Positions 33,696 through 42,390 of a DNA stretch of 64,000 nt are shown piece by piece. Source of the stretch: Streptomyces sp. WZ-12 (GTDB taxonomy: Bacteria; Actinomycetota; Actinomycetes; Streptomycetales; Streptomycetaceae); the NCBI RefSeq assembly GCF_028898845.1, contig NZ_CP118574.1, positions 1,612,001 through 1,676,000 of the forward strand, read 5' to 3'. The notes under the pieces were generated by a model that saw nothing but the letters and a program-made list of their open reading frames with translations, had not been told where the DNA came from and searched no databases. Each line of letters begins with the position of its first letter. Positions within the stretch are counted from its first letter, which is position 1. The position numbers were made by a program, and so were the translations under genes.

Positions 33696-35363
33696 ATGAC
33701 CGAGACCACCATCCGCCCCACGGCCCCCGCCGCGCCCCCGACGGCGCCGCCCACCGCCGTCCTCGACGACGCGCACATCGGCGACATCCGCGGCGCGCTC
33801 GGCACCATCCGGCACGACGACACCGCCCCGCGCCGGGGCCTGTCCGCCAAGCTCAAGACCCTGTTGGCGATCGTCGGCCCGGGCCTGATCGTGATGGTCG
33901 GCGACAACGACGCCGGCGCCTTCGCCACCTACGGCCAGGCCGGCCAGAACTACGGCACGCATCTGCTGTGGACCCTGCTCCTGTTGGTGCCGGTGCTCTA
34001 CGTCAACCAGGAGATGGTGCTCCGGCTCGGCGCCGTCACCGGGGTCGGGCACGCCCGGCTCATCCTGGAGCGGTTCGGGAAGTTCTGGGGCGCGTTCTCG
34101 GTCATCGACCTCTTCCTGCTCAACGCCCTCACCCTGGTCACGGAGTTCATCGGCATCACGCTGGCCGCCGGCTACCTGGGCCTGCCGAAGGTCGGCGCGG
34201 TGGTGCTGGCCGCCGCCGTGATCATCGCCTCCGCCTTCACCGGATCGTTCCGGCGGTTCGAGCGGATCGCCATCGGACTGTGCGCGGCCTCGCTGCTGCT
34301 CGTCCCGCTCTACTTCATGGTCCACCCGTCCACCGGTCAGATGGCCCACGACTTCGTCGTCCCCCATCTCCCCGGCGGCGCCGGCCAGTTGTCCACCGTG
34401 ATGCTGCTGATCATCGGCATCGTCGGCACCACCGTCGCCCCCTGGCAGCTCTTCTTCCAGCAGTCCTACGTCATCGACAAGCGCATCACGCCGCGCTTCA
34501 TGTCGTACGAGAAGGCCGACCTGTGGATCGGCATCGCCATCGTGGTGATCGGCGGCGCCGCCCTGATGGGGTGCACGGCCGCCGCCTTCGCCGGCACCCA
34601 CGGCGTCGGCGCGTTCACCGACACCGCCGGCATCGCGCACGGCCTGGCCGCGCACGCCGGCAAACTGGCCGGGGTCCTCTTCGCCATCGCCCTGCTCGAC
34701 GCCTCGATCATCGGCGCCTTCGCCGTCTCCCTGTCCACCGCCTACGCCATCGGCGATGTCTTCGGCATCAAGCACTCCCTGCACCGCGGCATCGGCGGCG
34801 CCAAGGGCTTCTACGCCGTCTACGCCGGGCTGGTCGCCGCGGCCGCCGCGATCGTGCTGATCCCCGGCTCCCCGCTCGGCCTGCTCACCGAGGGCGTGCA
34901 GACGCTGGCCGGGGTGCTGCTGCCGTCCGCGTCGGTCTTCCTGCTCCTGCTGTGCAACGACCGCACGGTGCTCGGCCCGTGGGTCAACGGCCGCCGCACC
35001 AACGCCTTCACGGCCGCCGTCGTCGGCGTCCTGGTCACCCTCTCGGTCATCCTCACCGCCGCCGTGCTCTTCCCGGACATCGGCGCCTCCGCCATCCTCG
35101 GCATCATGGCCGGCTGCGGCGCGGCCGGGGTGCTGGCGCTGGGGTACGCGGAGCTGCGGCGCCGCCGCAAGGGCTGGGCGCGCGGCGGCCGGCCGGTGGA
35201 CCGCACCGGCCGCGACGACTGGCGGATGCCGCCGCTGGAGACCCTGCCCAAGCCGGTCCTCTCGACCGGCCACAAGGTCGGCCTGACCGCCCTGCGGACC
35301 TATCTGCTGGTCGCGATGGTCCTGGTCATCATCAAGGTCGTCGAAGTGGCCCTCGGCCACTGA
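33696..35363 (+). CDS. Nramp-family divalent cation transporter, Mg2+-type (NRMT-like)
   Basis: 555 residues, about 11 membrane helices. The first-helix metal motif, DPGN in Mn/Fe Nramps, reads D72-A-G-A75 (VGDNDAGAFATY). The sixth-helix Met-Pro-His reads A248-P-W250 (VGTTVAPWQLFFQQS). Loss of the metal-binding methionine is the hallmark of Nramp-related magnesium transporters, which prefer hydrated Mg2+. ATG 33696 follows GGGAGG; alternatives upstream would enter the leader. The M-box in the 5' region and the MgtC-like gene 60 nt downstream both indicate magnesium. The ~45-residue N-terminal extension (TAPAAPPTAPPTA) is low complexity and probably cytosolic. Confidence 0.88.
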   Translation: MTETTIRPTAPAAPPTAPPTAVLDDAHIGDIRGALGTIRHDDTAPRRGLSAKLKTLLAIVGPGLIVMVGDNDAGAFATYGQAGQNYGTHLLWTLLLLVPVLYVNQEMVLRLGAVTGVGHARLILERFGKFWGAFSVIDLFLLNALTLVTEFIGITLAAGYLGLPKVGAVVLAAAVIIASAFTGSFRRFERIAIGLCAASLLLVPLYFMVHPSTGQMAHDFVVPHLPGGAGQLSTVMLLIIGIVGTTVAPWQLFFQQSYVIDKRITPRFMSYEKADLWIGIAIVVIGGAALMGCTAAAFAGTHGVGAFTDTAGIAHGLAAHAGKLAGVLFAIALLDASIIGAFAVSLSTAYAIGDVFGIKHSLHRGIGGAKGFYAVYAGLVAAAAAIVLIPGSPLGLLTEGVQTLAGVLLPSASVFLLLLCNDRTVLGPWVNGRRTNAFTAAVVGVLVTLSVILTAAVLFPDIGASAILGIMAGCGAAGVLALGYAELRRRRKGWARGGRPVDRTGRDDWRMPPLETLPKPVLSTGHKVGLTALRTYLLVAMVLVIIKVVEVALGH

Positions 35364-35423
35364 CCGTTCGGCCGCCGTCACCCCTGCCCGCCACACCCCA
35401 CCAGCCCCAAAGGAGGCGCTGCC

Positions 35424-36158
35424 ATGCACTCCCTGTCCCTCGTCGACTTCGTGATCCGGCTCGCCACCGGCGTGGCCTGCGGAGCGCTCATCGGTGTCGA
35501 GCGCCAGTGGCGGGCCCGCATGGCGGGGCTGCGCACCAACGCGCTGGTCGCCGCCGGCGCCACCCTCTTCGTCCTCTACAGCACCGCCGTCGGCGACTCC
35601 GGCAGCCCGACCAGGGTCGCCTCGTACGTCGTCTCCGGCATCGGCTTCCTCGGCGGCGGCGTGATCCTCCGCGACGGCGCGGGGGTCCGCGGGCTGAACA
35701 CCGCCGCCACCCTGTGGTGCTCCGCCGCGGTCGGCGTGCTGGCCGCCTCGGGACGGCTCGAACTCGCCGCCATCGGCACCCTCGCCGTCCTCGGCGTCCA
35801 CCTCGTCCTGCGCCCGGCCGGCCGGCTGCTGGACCGGGCGCCGGCCTCCGGGTCCGACCCCGACGAGGCGGTGCACGCCACCGTGCACGTGGTCTGCGAG
35901 CGCAAGGCCGAGACGCACATCCGCGCCCTGCTGCTCCAGGCGCTCAGCGCCTCCGGCCTGACCCCCATCAGCCTGCGGGCCAGCCGTGACGCCGAGGACA
36001 CCACCGGCATCCGCGCCACCGCCGCCGTCTCCGGCGACCTCGCCCAGGCCCTGGAACAGGTCATCGCCCGCCTCTCCCTGGAGCCGGACGTCCGCGACCT
36101 GCACTGGCACCTCGACGACCCCGAGGTCGCCGCCCCCGCCCCACGCGCCCTGGCCTGA
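35424..36158 (+). CDS. mgtC: MgtC/SapB-family membrane protein
   Basis: 244 residues. The N-terminal half has four to five helices with the MgtC signature (GALIGVERQWRARMAGLRTNALVAAGA, then GIGFLGGGVILRDGAGVRGLNTAATLW). A C-terminal ACT-like cytosolic domain of ~85 residues follows. MgtC proteins modulate ATP synthase and growth under low Mg2+; the SapB branch is less defined. AAAGGAGG precedes ATG 35424, 60 nt after the transporter, so both should be under the M-box. A hairpin ends the unit. Confidence 0.9.
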   Translation: MHSLSLVDFVIRLATGVACGALIGVERQWRARMAGLRTNALVAAGATLFVLYSTAVGDSGSPTRVASYVVSGIGFLGGGVILRDGAGVRGLNTAATLWCSAAVGVLAASGRLELAAIGTLAVLGVHLVLRPAGRLLDRAPASGSDPDEAVHATVHVVCERKAETHIRALLLQALSASGLTPISLRASRDAEDTTGIRATAAVSGDLAQALEQVIARLSLEPDVRDLHWHLDDPEVAAPAPRALA

Positions 36159-36176
36159 CCCGCCGCACCACCACAA

Positions 36177-36238
36177 AGGGCCGGAACGCCCGCCGCGCAA
36201 CTGCCAACCACGCAGTGCACAACGGCCGTTCCGGCCCT
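36177..36238 (+). terminator. Terminator of the Mg2+ transport operon
   Basis: AGGGCCGGAACG (36177-36188) pairs perfectly with CGTTCCGGCCCT (36227-36238) across a 38-nt loop, 19 nt after the MgtC stop. Confidence 0.65.
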
Positions 36239-36339
36239 CAACGCTTCCCGATTCGGACGATCCCCCGCGTCGCCCGAATCAGGCAGCTCAGCCGGCTCCC
36301 CCGACCCTACGGGCGGGGGTTCCGACCTGTGCTGAGTAT

Positions 36340-36356
36340 ACTGGCTCTCAGCCAGT
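36340..36356. promoter_or_regulatory. Palindromic operator upstream of the TetR gene
   Basis: ACTGGCTCTCAGCCAGT is a 7-3-7 perfect inverted repeat 19 nt before the TetR start, in an AT-rich segment that includes GAGTATACT. The position over the likely promoter suggests autorepression by the TetR protein. Confidence 0.6.
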
Positions 36357-36374
36357 CAACGCAGGAGTTACAGC

Positions 36375-37022
36375 ATGTCCCCCCGCAGCGCATCGGTCAA
36401 TGAAGAATTGCGACGGCGCTCCCGCGAGCGTCTGTTGCAGGCGACGGTCGAGCTGGTAGGGGAGCGCGGTTACGACGCGACCACGCTTGGCGACATCGCG
36501 CAGCGCGCGGGGGCGGCCCGCGGTCTGATCTCGTACTACTTCCCCGGCAAGCACCAGTTGCTGCAGTCGGCCGTGCACCGGCTGATGCACCGCACCCTCC
36601 AGGCCGCGCTGGAGCGCGCACCGCGGCCGACCGGGCCGGCGGCCGGACGGGAGCTGCTGGCCCGGGCCGTCGACGCGATCCTGGGGCTGGCACACGACGA
36701 ACCGCTGCTGATGCGGACGCACATGGCCGGAATCCTGACCGCCTCGGGCTTCATCCAGTGCCCCGAGCAGCAGCGGCTGGCCCAGTTGCTGCGCGAGACG
36801 GTGGTGGCATACGGGTCGGCGGATCCGGACACCGACTACCCGATGCTGCGGGCGTTGTTGATGGGTTCGGTGGTGCCGATGCTGCTCCCGGGGGCGCCGA
36901 TGCCGCGGGTCCGGCTGCGCGCCGAGCTGTTCCAACGGTACGGACTGGACTGGGAGATGGGCGTACCACCGGGCGAACGGCCCCCCGAGGGGTCGACGAC
37001 GCGCGGGCACCCCGGCGCGTAG
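36375..37022 (+). CDS. TetR-family regulator
   Basis: 215 residues. Helix-turn-helix: LLQATVELVGERGYDATTLGDIAQRAGAARGLISYYFPGKHQLLQSAV. The C-terminal domain has a cysteine-containing loop (FIQCPEQQ) and the PMLRALLMGSVVPMLLPG helix, without a recognisable ligand signature. The ATG has AGGAG 9 nt upstream. An inverted repeat overlapping the promoter suggests autoregulation. No obvious target gene adjoins it: MgtC is upstream behind a terminator and DUF6214 is convergent. Confidence 0.85.
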   Translation: MSPRSASVNEELRRRSRERLLQATVELVGERGYDATTLGDIAQRAGAARGLISYYFPGKHQLLQSAVHRLMHRTLQAALERAPRPTGPAAGRELLARAVDAILGLAHDEPLLMRTHMAGILTASGFIQCPEQQRLAQLLRETVVAYGSADPDTDYPMLRALLMGSVVPMLLPGAPMPRVRLRAELFQRYGLDWEMGVPPGERPPEGSTTRGHPGA

Positions 37023-37122
37023 CACGGGGCGATCCGGGCGGATTGGGGCCGGTTCGCGGCGAGGCGACGCGGTGGCGCGAGGGCGCGAACGGCCGGTAAT
37101 CCAGGGCCCGTTGCCGCCGCAC

Positions 37123-37932
37123 CTAGCGCTTGTTGTGGCGCGGTGTCAGCAGTCCGGCGTCGCGGGCGCCGGCGATCAGCCGTAGCGCTCGACGGCGGTT
37201 CCGACCGGTGGCGTTCATGACGGCGAGGACGGGGTCCTGGCCTTCCTGTTGGGCCGCGCGGTAGGCGGCCGCCGCGATCTTGCGCCGTTCGCCGGCGCGC
37301 GAGCGCACGAGGACGGTGGAGCGGGCCGCGACGTCCGGTTCCCGGTCCGGGGTGGCGTCCGCTTCTGACCTACCGTCGGCGGCAGTTGCCGGCCCGGACG
37401 GCTCGTCGGCGGCCGCCTCGACCGTCGCGCCGCTCGCCGCCCCGCCTGGCGCCCCGTCCGCCGTGCCGGCCCGCGGTTCCGTGCCCGCGCCCGTACCGCA
37501 GAGGGCACCCTCGCCGTGGACGACCTCGCCCGCCGGTGGCGGATGCGGGTCGGCCTCCCGGGGACGGGCGGGGCCGTCGCCGCCTTCCGGCGCGGCGGGG
37601 GCCTCGGAGGCGGGCGCGGACTTCGGTGGGCGGCCGGTGGCGGCGCGGCACGCGTCGTCGAGCGGGCCCTCGATCCAGTGGGCGAGGGCGGCCAGGGCGT
37701 CCAGTGTCAGGGGCGGGTCGGCGCGGACGTCCTCGACGGTGAGGTGGTCGCCGGTGGCGGTCACCAGGACGTCGATCCGGGCGCCGTGGGGGAAGGTCAG
37801 GCGAGCGCTGAACCAGGGGCCGAGTTCGGACGCGGCCGAACCGTGCGCCTGAAGCTCCCAGTCGGGCCACTCCGATGCCCCGCCTTGCGCTTTATATCGG
37901 TGGTTATCGGTATAAAACTCACTTTCCGACAC
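37123..37932 (-). CDS. DUF6214 protein
   Basis: 269 residues from a GTG at 37932 (a TTG at 37938 is the alternative). The N-terminal domain (WPDWELQAHGSAASELGPWFSARLTFPHGARIDVL ... VEDVRADPPLTLDALAALAHWIEGPLDDAC) and the C-terminal domain (AAYRAAQQEGQDPVLAVMNATGRNRRRALRLIAGARDAGLLTPRH) are those of DUF6214, a Streptomyces-specific family of unknown function. A ~110-residue acidic, proline/alanine-rich linker separates them and is longer than usual. The first ~15 codons are AT-rich and contain a 12-nt-spaced repeat of TATCGGT on the plus strand, which may be regulatory if translation starts further in. Confidence 0.75.
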   Translation of the reverse strand: MSESEFYTDNHRYKAQGGASEWPDWELQAHGSAASELGPWFSARLTFPHGARIDVLVTATGDHLTVEDVRADPPLTLDALAALAHWIEGPLDDACRAATGRPPKSAPASEAPAAPEGGDGPARPREADPHPPPAGEVVHGEGALCGTGAGTEPRAGTADGAPGGAASGATVEAAADEPSGPATAADGRSEADATPDREPDVAARSTVLVRSRAGERRKIAAAAYRAAQQEGQDPVLAVMNATGRNRRRALRLIAGARDAGLLTPRHNKR

Positions 37933-38071
37933 AAACAAAAACCTAGCCCCCAGCTCACCCGGCCAAGGGGCGCGGCACGCTCATCCGACCGGGAGCAACC
38001 CCGATAGCGCAGCTCTCCCGCCGCACGCTCCCGGGTGCGATCCTGGGGGTACTCCGCGGAAGGGGCCACCC

Positions 38072-39445
38072 GTGCTTCGTGTCGCTGTGATCGGTTCCGG
38101 ACCGAGCGGTGTCTACACCGCCCAGACCCTGGTCGGACAGGAGGCCGTCCCGGACCTCGACGTCTACGTCCTGGACCGGCTGCCGTGCCCGTACGGACTG
38201 GTGCGGTACGGCGTGGCGCCCGACCACGAGAAGATCAAGTCGCTGCAGAACAACCTGCGGACGGTGTTGGAGCACCCCCGGGTGCACTTCCTGGGCAATG
38301 TCGAGGTGGGCGGGGGCGGGGTGGGGCTCGCGCAGTTGCGGGAGATGTTCCATGCGGTGGTGTTCTGCGTGGGCGCCGCCACGGACCGACATCTGAACGT
38401 CCCCGGGGAGGAGTTGCCCGGCAGCCATCCGGCCACCGACTTCGTCGCCTGGTACAGCGCGCACCCGGATGCGGCGGCCGACGGCTTCCGCCTGACGGCG
38501 CGTTCGGCGGTGGTGATCGGGGTGGGGAACGTCGCGGTGGACGTGGCGCGGATGTTGTCCCGGGGCGCCGCCGAGCTGGCCGCGACCGACATGCCGCAGG
38601 AGGCGCTCGGGGCGTTGGCCGACAGTTCGGTCGAGGACGTGTGGATGGTGGGGCGACGGGGGCCGTCGCAGGCCAAGTTCACCACCAAGGAGTTGCGGGA
38701 GCTGGGGGCGTTGCCGGGTACCCAAGTGGTGGTACGGCCCGAGGAGTTGGCGCTGGATCCGGGGTACCGGGAGCCCGGTGCGCTGCCGGCCCCGGCGCGG
38801 CGCAACGTGGAGGTGCTGCGCGACTGGGCCGAGCGGCCGGTGGAGCGGGCGGCGGGGACGGGGCGGGCGCGCCGGATCCATCTGCGGTTCTTCCTGCGGC
38901 CGGTGGAGATCCTCGGCGACCCGGCGACCGGGGTGCGGGCGGTGCGGTTCGAGCGGACCGCGCCCGACGCGCGGGGCGGGGTCACGGGGACCGGTGAACA
39001 CGAGGAGATCGCGGGGCAGTTGGTGCTGCGGTCGGTCGGCTACCGGGGGCTGCCGCAGCCGGGGCTGCCGTTCGACGAGGCGACCGGGACGGTGCCGCAC
39101 GCGGGCGGGCGGGTCCTGAGGGACGGCGCGCCGTATCCGGGCGTCTACGTGGCGGGGTGGATCAAGCGCGGCCCCACGGGGGTGATCGGCACCAACCGGC
39201 CGTGCGCCAAGGAGACCGCGACCTCGCTGCTGGCGGACGCGGCGGCGCTGGCGCGGCGGCCGGTGGCGACGGATCCGGTGGCGGCGCTGGAGCGGGCCGG
39301 GGCGCGGCCGGTGCCCTGGCGCGGCTGGTTGGCCATCGAGGCGGCGGAGGCCGAGCGGGGGCGCGGGCTGGGGCGCGGCACGGTCAAGCTGGCCGACTGG
39401 GACGGGCTGTTGCGAGCGGCGCGGTCGACGATGGTGGGGCGCTGA
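38072..39445 (+). CDS. fprA: Ferredoxin/adrenodoxin-type NADP+ reductase (FprA-like)
   Basis: 457 residues, full length for the adrenodoxin reductase family. FAD-binding GSGPSGVYTA (8-17), the LPCPYGLVRYGVAPDHEKIK substrate loop, and NADP-binding GVGNVAVDVARML are visible. VAGWIKRGPTGVIGTNR closes the FAD site. It passes electrons from NADPH to ferredoxins serving cytochromes P450 or iron-sulfur pathways. It starts at GTG 38072 behind GAAGGGG. There is no P450 or ferredoxin gene nearby, so it is a general supplier. Confidence 0.92.
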   Translation: MLRVAVIGSGPSGVYTAQTLVGQEAVPDLDVYVLDRLPCPYGLVRYGVAPDHEKIKSLQNNLRTVLEHPRVHFLGNVEVGGGGVGLAQLREMFHAVVFCVGAATDRHLNVPGEELPGSHPATDFVAWYSAHPDAAADGFRLTARSAVVIGVGNVAVDVARMLSRGAAELAATDMPQEALGALADSSVEDVWMVGRRGPSQAKFTTKELRELGALPGTQVVVRPEELALDPGYREPGALPAPARRNVEVLRDWAERPVERAAGTGRARRIHLRFFLRPVEILGDPATGVRAVRFERTAPDARGGVTGTGEHEEIAGQLVLRSVGYRGLPQPGLPFDEATGTVPHAGGRVLRDGAPYPGVYVAGWIKRGPTGVIGTNRPCAKETATSLLADAAALARRPVATDPVAALERAGARPVPWRGWLAIEAAEAERGRGLGRGTVKLADWDGLLRAARSTMVGR

Positions 39446-39467
39446 GTCGGGGCGGACGCCGGCTCGT

Positions 39468-39857
39468 TCAGTGCGCTTCGCTTCCGTGCGCTTCGCCGAG
39501 GCGACGGTCCTGGAGGCCGGCGGCGCGCAGGACGCCGTCGATCAGACCGGGGAACAGCGCGTCGAGGTCGTCCCGGCGCAGGCCGTTCATCTTGGCGGTG
39601 CCGCGGTAGACCTGCTGGATCACGCCGTGCTCGCGGAGCACCCGGTAGTGGTGCGTACAGGTCGACTTGCTGACCGGGAGCTCGATGTCCGCGCAGTTCA
39701 ACTCGTCGTCGGCGGCGGCCAGCACGCAGACGATGCGCAGCCGCATGGGGTCGGCGAGCGCGTGCAGCACCTGGGCGAGCCGGATGTCCTCGCGGGACGG
39801 ATGGGGCAGCGACCGGGCGCCCGAGGCGGCCCCGGCAGCGGGTGTTTCGGGCGACAT
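39468..39857 (-). CDS. ArsR-family winged-helix repressor
   Basis: 129 residues. The DNA-binding domain is LAQVLHALADPMRLRIVCVLAAADDELNCADIELPVSKSTCTHHYRVLREHGVI. Two cysteines (ELNCAD and STCTHH) lie in or near the recognition helix and could sense thiol-reactive compounds. It is divergent from an old yellow enzyme-type reductase, and a strong inverted repeat overlaps that gene's promoter. It therefore most likely represses the reductase until an electrophile or quinone inactivates it. That mechanism is inference from the arrangement and the cysteines. Confidence 0.88.
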   Translation of the reverse strand: MSPETPAAGAASGARSLPHPSREDIRLAQVLHALADPMRLRIVCVLAAADDELNCADIELPVSKSTCTHHYRVLREHGVIQQVYRGTAKMNGLRRDDLDALFPGLIDGVLRAAGLQDRRLGEAHGSEAH

Positions 39858-39952
39858 GACCGCTCCTGACCTGCGGATCCAGTGGGCTGTGGCGCGCCCG
39901 CCCGCGGTGTTCCCCGGTGGCGGCGGCCTTTACCACGCCATTGTACGAGGGC

Positions 39953-39992
39953 CGTCGTAGTTTGACATCTGCCGTACTACGACGCCTATCGT
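39953..39992 (+). promoter_or_regulatory. Promoter with overlapping operator for the old yellow enzyme gene
   Basis: CGTCGTAGT (39953-39961) and ACTACGACG (39976-39984) form a perfect 9-bp inverted repeat with 14-nt spacing. A consensus -35 TTGACA (39962-39967) sits between the arms and TATCGT (39987-39992) is a possible -10. A repressor on the repeat would cover the promoter. Confidence 0.7.
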
Positions 39993-40054
39993 ATGAGCGG
40001 GGTCCCGTCGGGCCCCCGCCCCGCCGTTCCGTCGTCCAGGTACAGGAGCCTGCC

Positions 40055-41158
40055 GTGAGCGCACTCTTCGAGCCCCTCAACCTCCGCGCGCTGACCATCC
40101 CGAACCGCCTCTGGATGGCGCCGATGTGCCAGTACTCGGCGGCCCCCGAAGGACCGGAGCAGGGCGCCCCCGGTGACTGGCACTTCCAGCACCTGGTGGC
40201 CCGGGCGGCGGGCGGCACCGGCCTGATCCTGACGGAGGCGACCGCGGTCAGCCCCGAGGGCCGGATCAGCCCCTACGACCTCGGGCTGTGGAACGACACC
40301 CAGACCGCCGCGTTCCGCCGGATCACCGACGCGATCAAGGCCCAGAACAGCGTCCCGGGCATCCAGATCGCGCACGCCGGCCGCAAGGCGTCCACCGAGC
40401 GGCCCTGGGTGGACCGCGGCGCCCCGATCCGGCCCGGCGAGGGGTACGGGTGGCAGCCGGTCGCCCCGAGCCCGCTGGCGTTCGACGACGGCCACACCGC
40501 CCCCGCCGAGCTGTCCACGGAGCAGCTCGCCACGATCGTCGAGGAGTTCGCGGCGACCACCCGCCGGGCGCTGGACGCCGGCTTCCAGGTCGTCGAGATC
40601 CACGGCGCCCACGGCTACCTGGTCAACGAGTTCCTCTCCCCGTTCACCAACCGCCGCACCGACGCCTACGGCGGCTCTTACGAGAACCGCACCCGGCTGG
40701 CGCTGGAGATCGTGGACGCCGTGCGGGCGGCCTGGCCCGACGAACTCCCGCTGCTCTTCCGGATCTCGGCGACCGACTGGCTCAGCGAGGACGACGGCGA
40801 CGACCGCGAGGGCTGGACCGCCGACGACACCGTGCGGTTCGCCCGCGACCTCAAGGAGCACGGCGTCGACCTGCTGGACACCTCCTCGGGCGGCAACGCC
40901 CCGGACGCGCGGATCGCGGTGGGGCCCGGCTACCAGGTGCCGTTCGCGGAGCGGGTCAAGAAGGAGGCCGGGCTCGCGGTGGGCGCCGTCGGCCTGATCA
41001 CCGAGGCCCAGCAGGCCGAGAAGATCGTCACGGACGGCCAGGCCGACGCGGTGCTGCTCGGCCGCGAGCTGCTGCGCTCGCCCAGCTTCGCCCAGCACGC
41101 CGCCCGCGAGCTCGGCGCCGCCGTGCACGTACCGCCGCAGTACCACCGGGCCGTCTGA
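40055..41158 (+). CDS. NADH:flavin oxidoreductase, old yellow enzyme family (YqjM-like)
   Basis: 367 residues from GTG 40055 behind CAGGAG. WMAPMCQYSA carries the YqjM-type cysteine (~25) that tunes the flavin. EIHGAHGYLVNEFLSPFTNRRTDAYGGS has the substrate-binding histidine pair, and DAVLLGRELLRSP is the C-terminal phosphate-binding end. It reduces activated C=C bonds such as enones, quinones or maleimides with NAD(P)H through FMN. It is controlled by the divergent ArsR gene. Confidence 0.93.
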   Translation: MSALFEPLNLRALTIPNRLWMAPMCQYSAAPEGPEQGAPGDWHFQHLVARAAGGTGLILTEATAVSPEGRISPYDLGLWNDTQTAAFRRITDAIKAQNSVPGIQIAHAGRKASTERPWVDRGAPIRPGEGYGWQPVAPSPLAFDDGHTAPAELSTEQLATIVEEFAATTRRALDAGFQVVEIHGAHGYLVNEFLSPFTNRRTDAYGGSYENRTRLALEIVDAVRAAWPDELPLLFRISATDWLSEDDGDDREGWTADDTVRFARDLKEHGVDLLDTSSGGNAPDARIAVGPGYQVPFAERVKKEAGLAVGAVGLITEAQQAEKIVTDGQADAVLLGRELLRSPSFAQHAARELGAAVHVPPQYHRAV

Positions 41159-41249
41159 CCTGCGCCGACACCGTTCGGGACCGCCGTTGTCAGTGGTCGG
41201 GTGCACACTGACGGCATCTGAGACAACGGCGTCCCGGAGGTGTTCCGGC

Positions 41250-42335
41250 ATGACAGACGTACTCCTCGCGGTGGGCACCCGCAAAGGGTTGTTCATCGGC
41301 CGCCGACGGCGCGGCACATGGCAACTGAGCGGAGCGCACTTCCCCGCGCAGGCGGTGTACTCCCTCGCGATCGACACCCGCGGTGCCCGGACCCGGCTGC
41401 TGGCCGGGGCCGACAGCGCACACTGGGGCCCGTCGGTCTTCCACTCCGACGACCTGGGCGAGACCTGGCACGAGCCCACCCGTCCACCCGTCAAGTACCC
41501 GAAGGACACCGGGACTTCACTGGAGCGGGTGTGGCAACTGCACCCCGCGGGCCCGGCGGCGCCCGAGGTGGTCTATGCCGGCACCGAGCCCGGCGGCCTG
41601 TTCCGCTCCGAGGACCGCGGCGAGACCTTCGAGCTGGTCCGCGCGCTGTGGGAGCACCCCAGCCGGGGGAAGTGGGTGCCGGGCGGCGGCGGATTGGCCG
41701 TGCACACCGTGGTCACCGATCCGCGGGACGCCGCCACGGTGACGGTCGCGGTCTCCGCCGCCGGGGTGTTCCGCACCCGTGACGGCGGCGCCAGTTGGGC
41801 CCCGTCCAACAAGGGCGTCAAGGCGGTCTTCCTGCCCGACCAGCACCCCGAGTTCGGCCAGTGCGTCCACAAGATCGCGCAGGACCCGGTCGACCGCGAC
41901 CGGCTCTACCTCCAAAACCACTGGGGCGTCTACCGCTCGGACGACTCCGGGACGAGTTGGACGGACATCGGCGGCGGCCTGCCCTCGGACTTCGGCTTCG
42001 CGGTGGCGGCGCACCCCCGAAGAGGCGAGGTCGCCTACCTCTTCCCGATCACCGCCGACATCGACCGGGTGCCGGCCGAGCACCGCTGCCGGGTCTTCCG
42101 CACCTCCGACGCCGGCGCGAGCTGGGAGCCGCTGTCCGCCGGGCTGCCCGAGGAGGACCACTACGGCACGGTGCTGCGGGACGCCCTCTCCGTTGACGAC
42201 GCCGACCCCGCAGGGGTGTATTTCGGCAACCGCAACGGCCAGGTCTACGCCAGCTCCGACGACGGCGACAGCTGGCAGCAGCTCGCCCGCCACCTGCCGG
42301 ATGTGCTCTGCGTACGGGCGGCGGCGGTGGCATGA
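41250..42335 (+). CDS. Sialidase/BNR-like beta-propeller protein (VPS10/YCF48 type)
   Basis: 361 residues from ATG 41250. Repeated S/T-x-D-x-G-x-T/S-W boxes (HSDDLGETW, RSEDRGETF, RTRDGGASW, RSDDSGTSW, RTSDAGASW, ASSDDGDSW) mark a six- to seven-bladed propeller with Asp-box turns. There is no signal peptide or catalytic sialidase arginine triad, so it is probably a cytosolic non-enzymatic propeller, often annotated exo-alpha-sialidase. It precedes ung by 55 nt. Function unknown. Confidence 0.8.
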   Translation: MTDVLLAVGTRKGLFIGRRRRGTWQLSGAHFPAQAVYSLAIDTRGARTRLLAGADSAHWGPSVFHSDDLGETWHEPTRPPVKYPKDTGTSLERVWQLHPAGPAAPEVVYAGTEPGGLFRSEDRGETFELVRALWEHPSRGKWVPGGGGLAVHTVVTDPRDAATVTVAVSAAGVFRTRDGGASWAPSNKGVKAVFLPDQHPEFGQCVHKIAQDPVDRDRLYLQNHWGVYRSDDSGTSWTDIGGGLPSDFGFAVAAHPRRGEVAYLFPITADIDRVPAEHRCRVFRTSDAGASWEPLSAGLPEEDHYGTVLRDALSVDDADPAGVYFGNRNGQVYASSDDGDSWQQLARHLPDVLCVRAAAVA

Positions 42336-42390
42336 GGCGCGGGTGGCCGGGAATTGAGGGGAGGCCGGCGTCGGCCAGTAGGGTGATCCC

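Noticed and set aside
33672..36200. Minus-strand open frame of 842 codons over the Mg2+ transport genes
   Set aside because: Antisense shadow of two clear membrane-protein genes; no ribosome site or family match.
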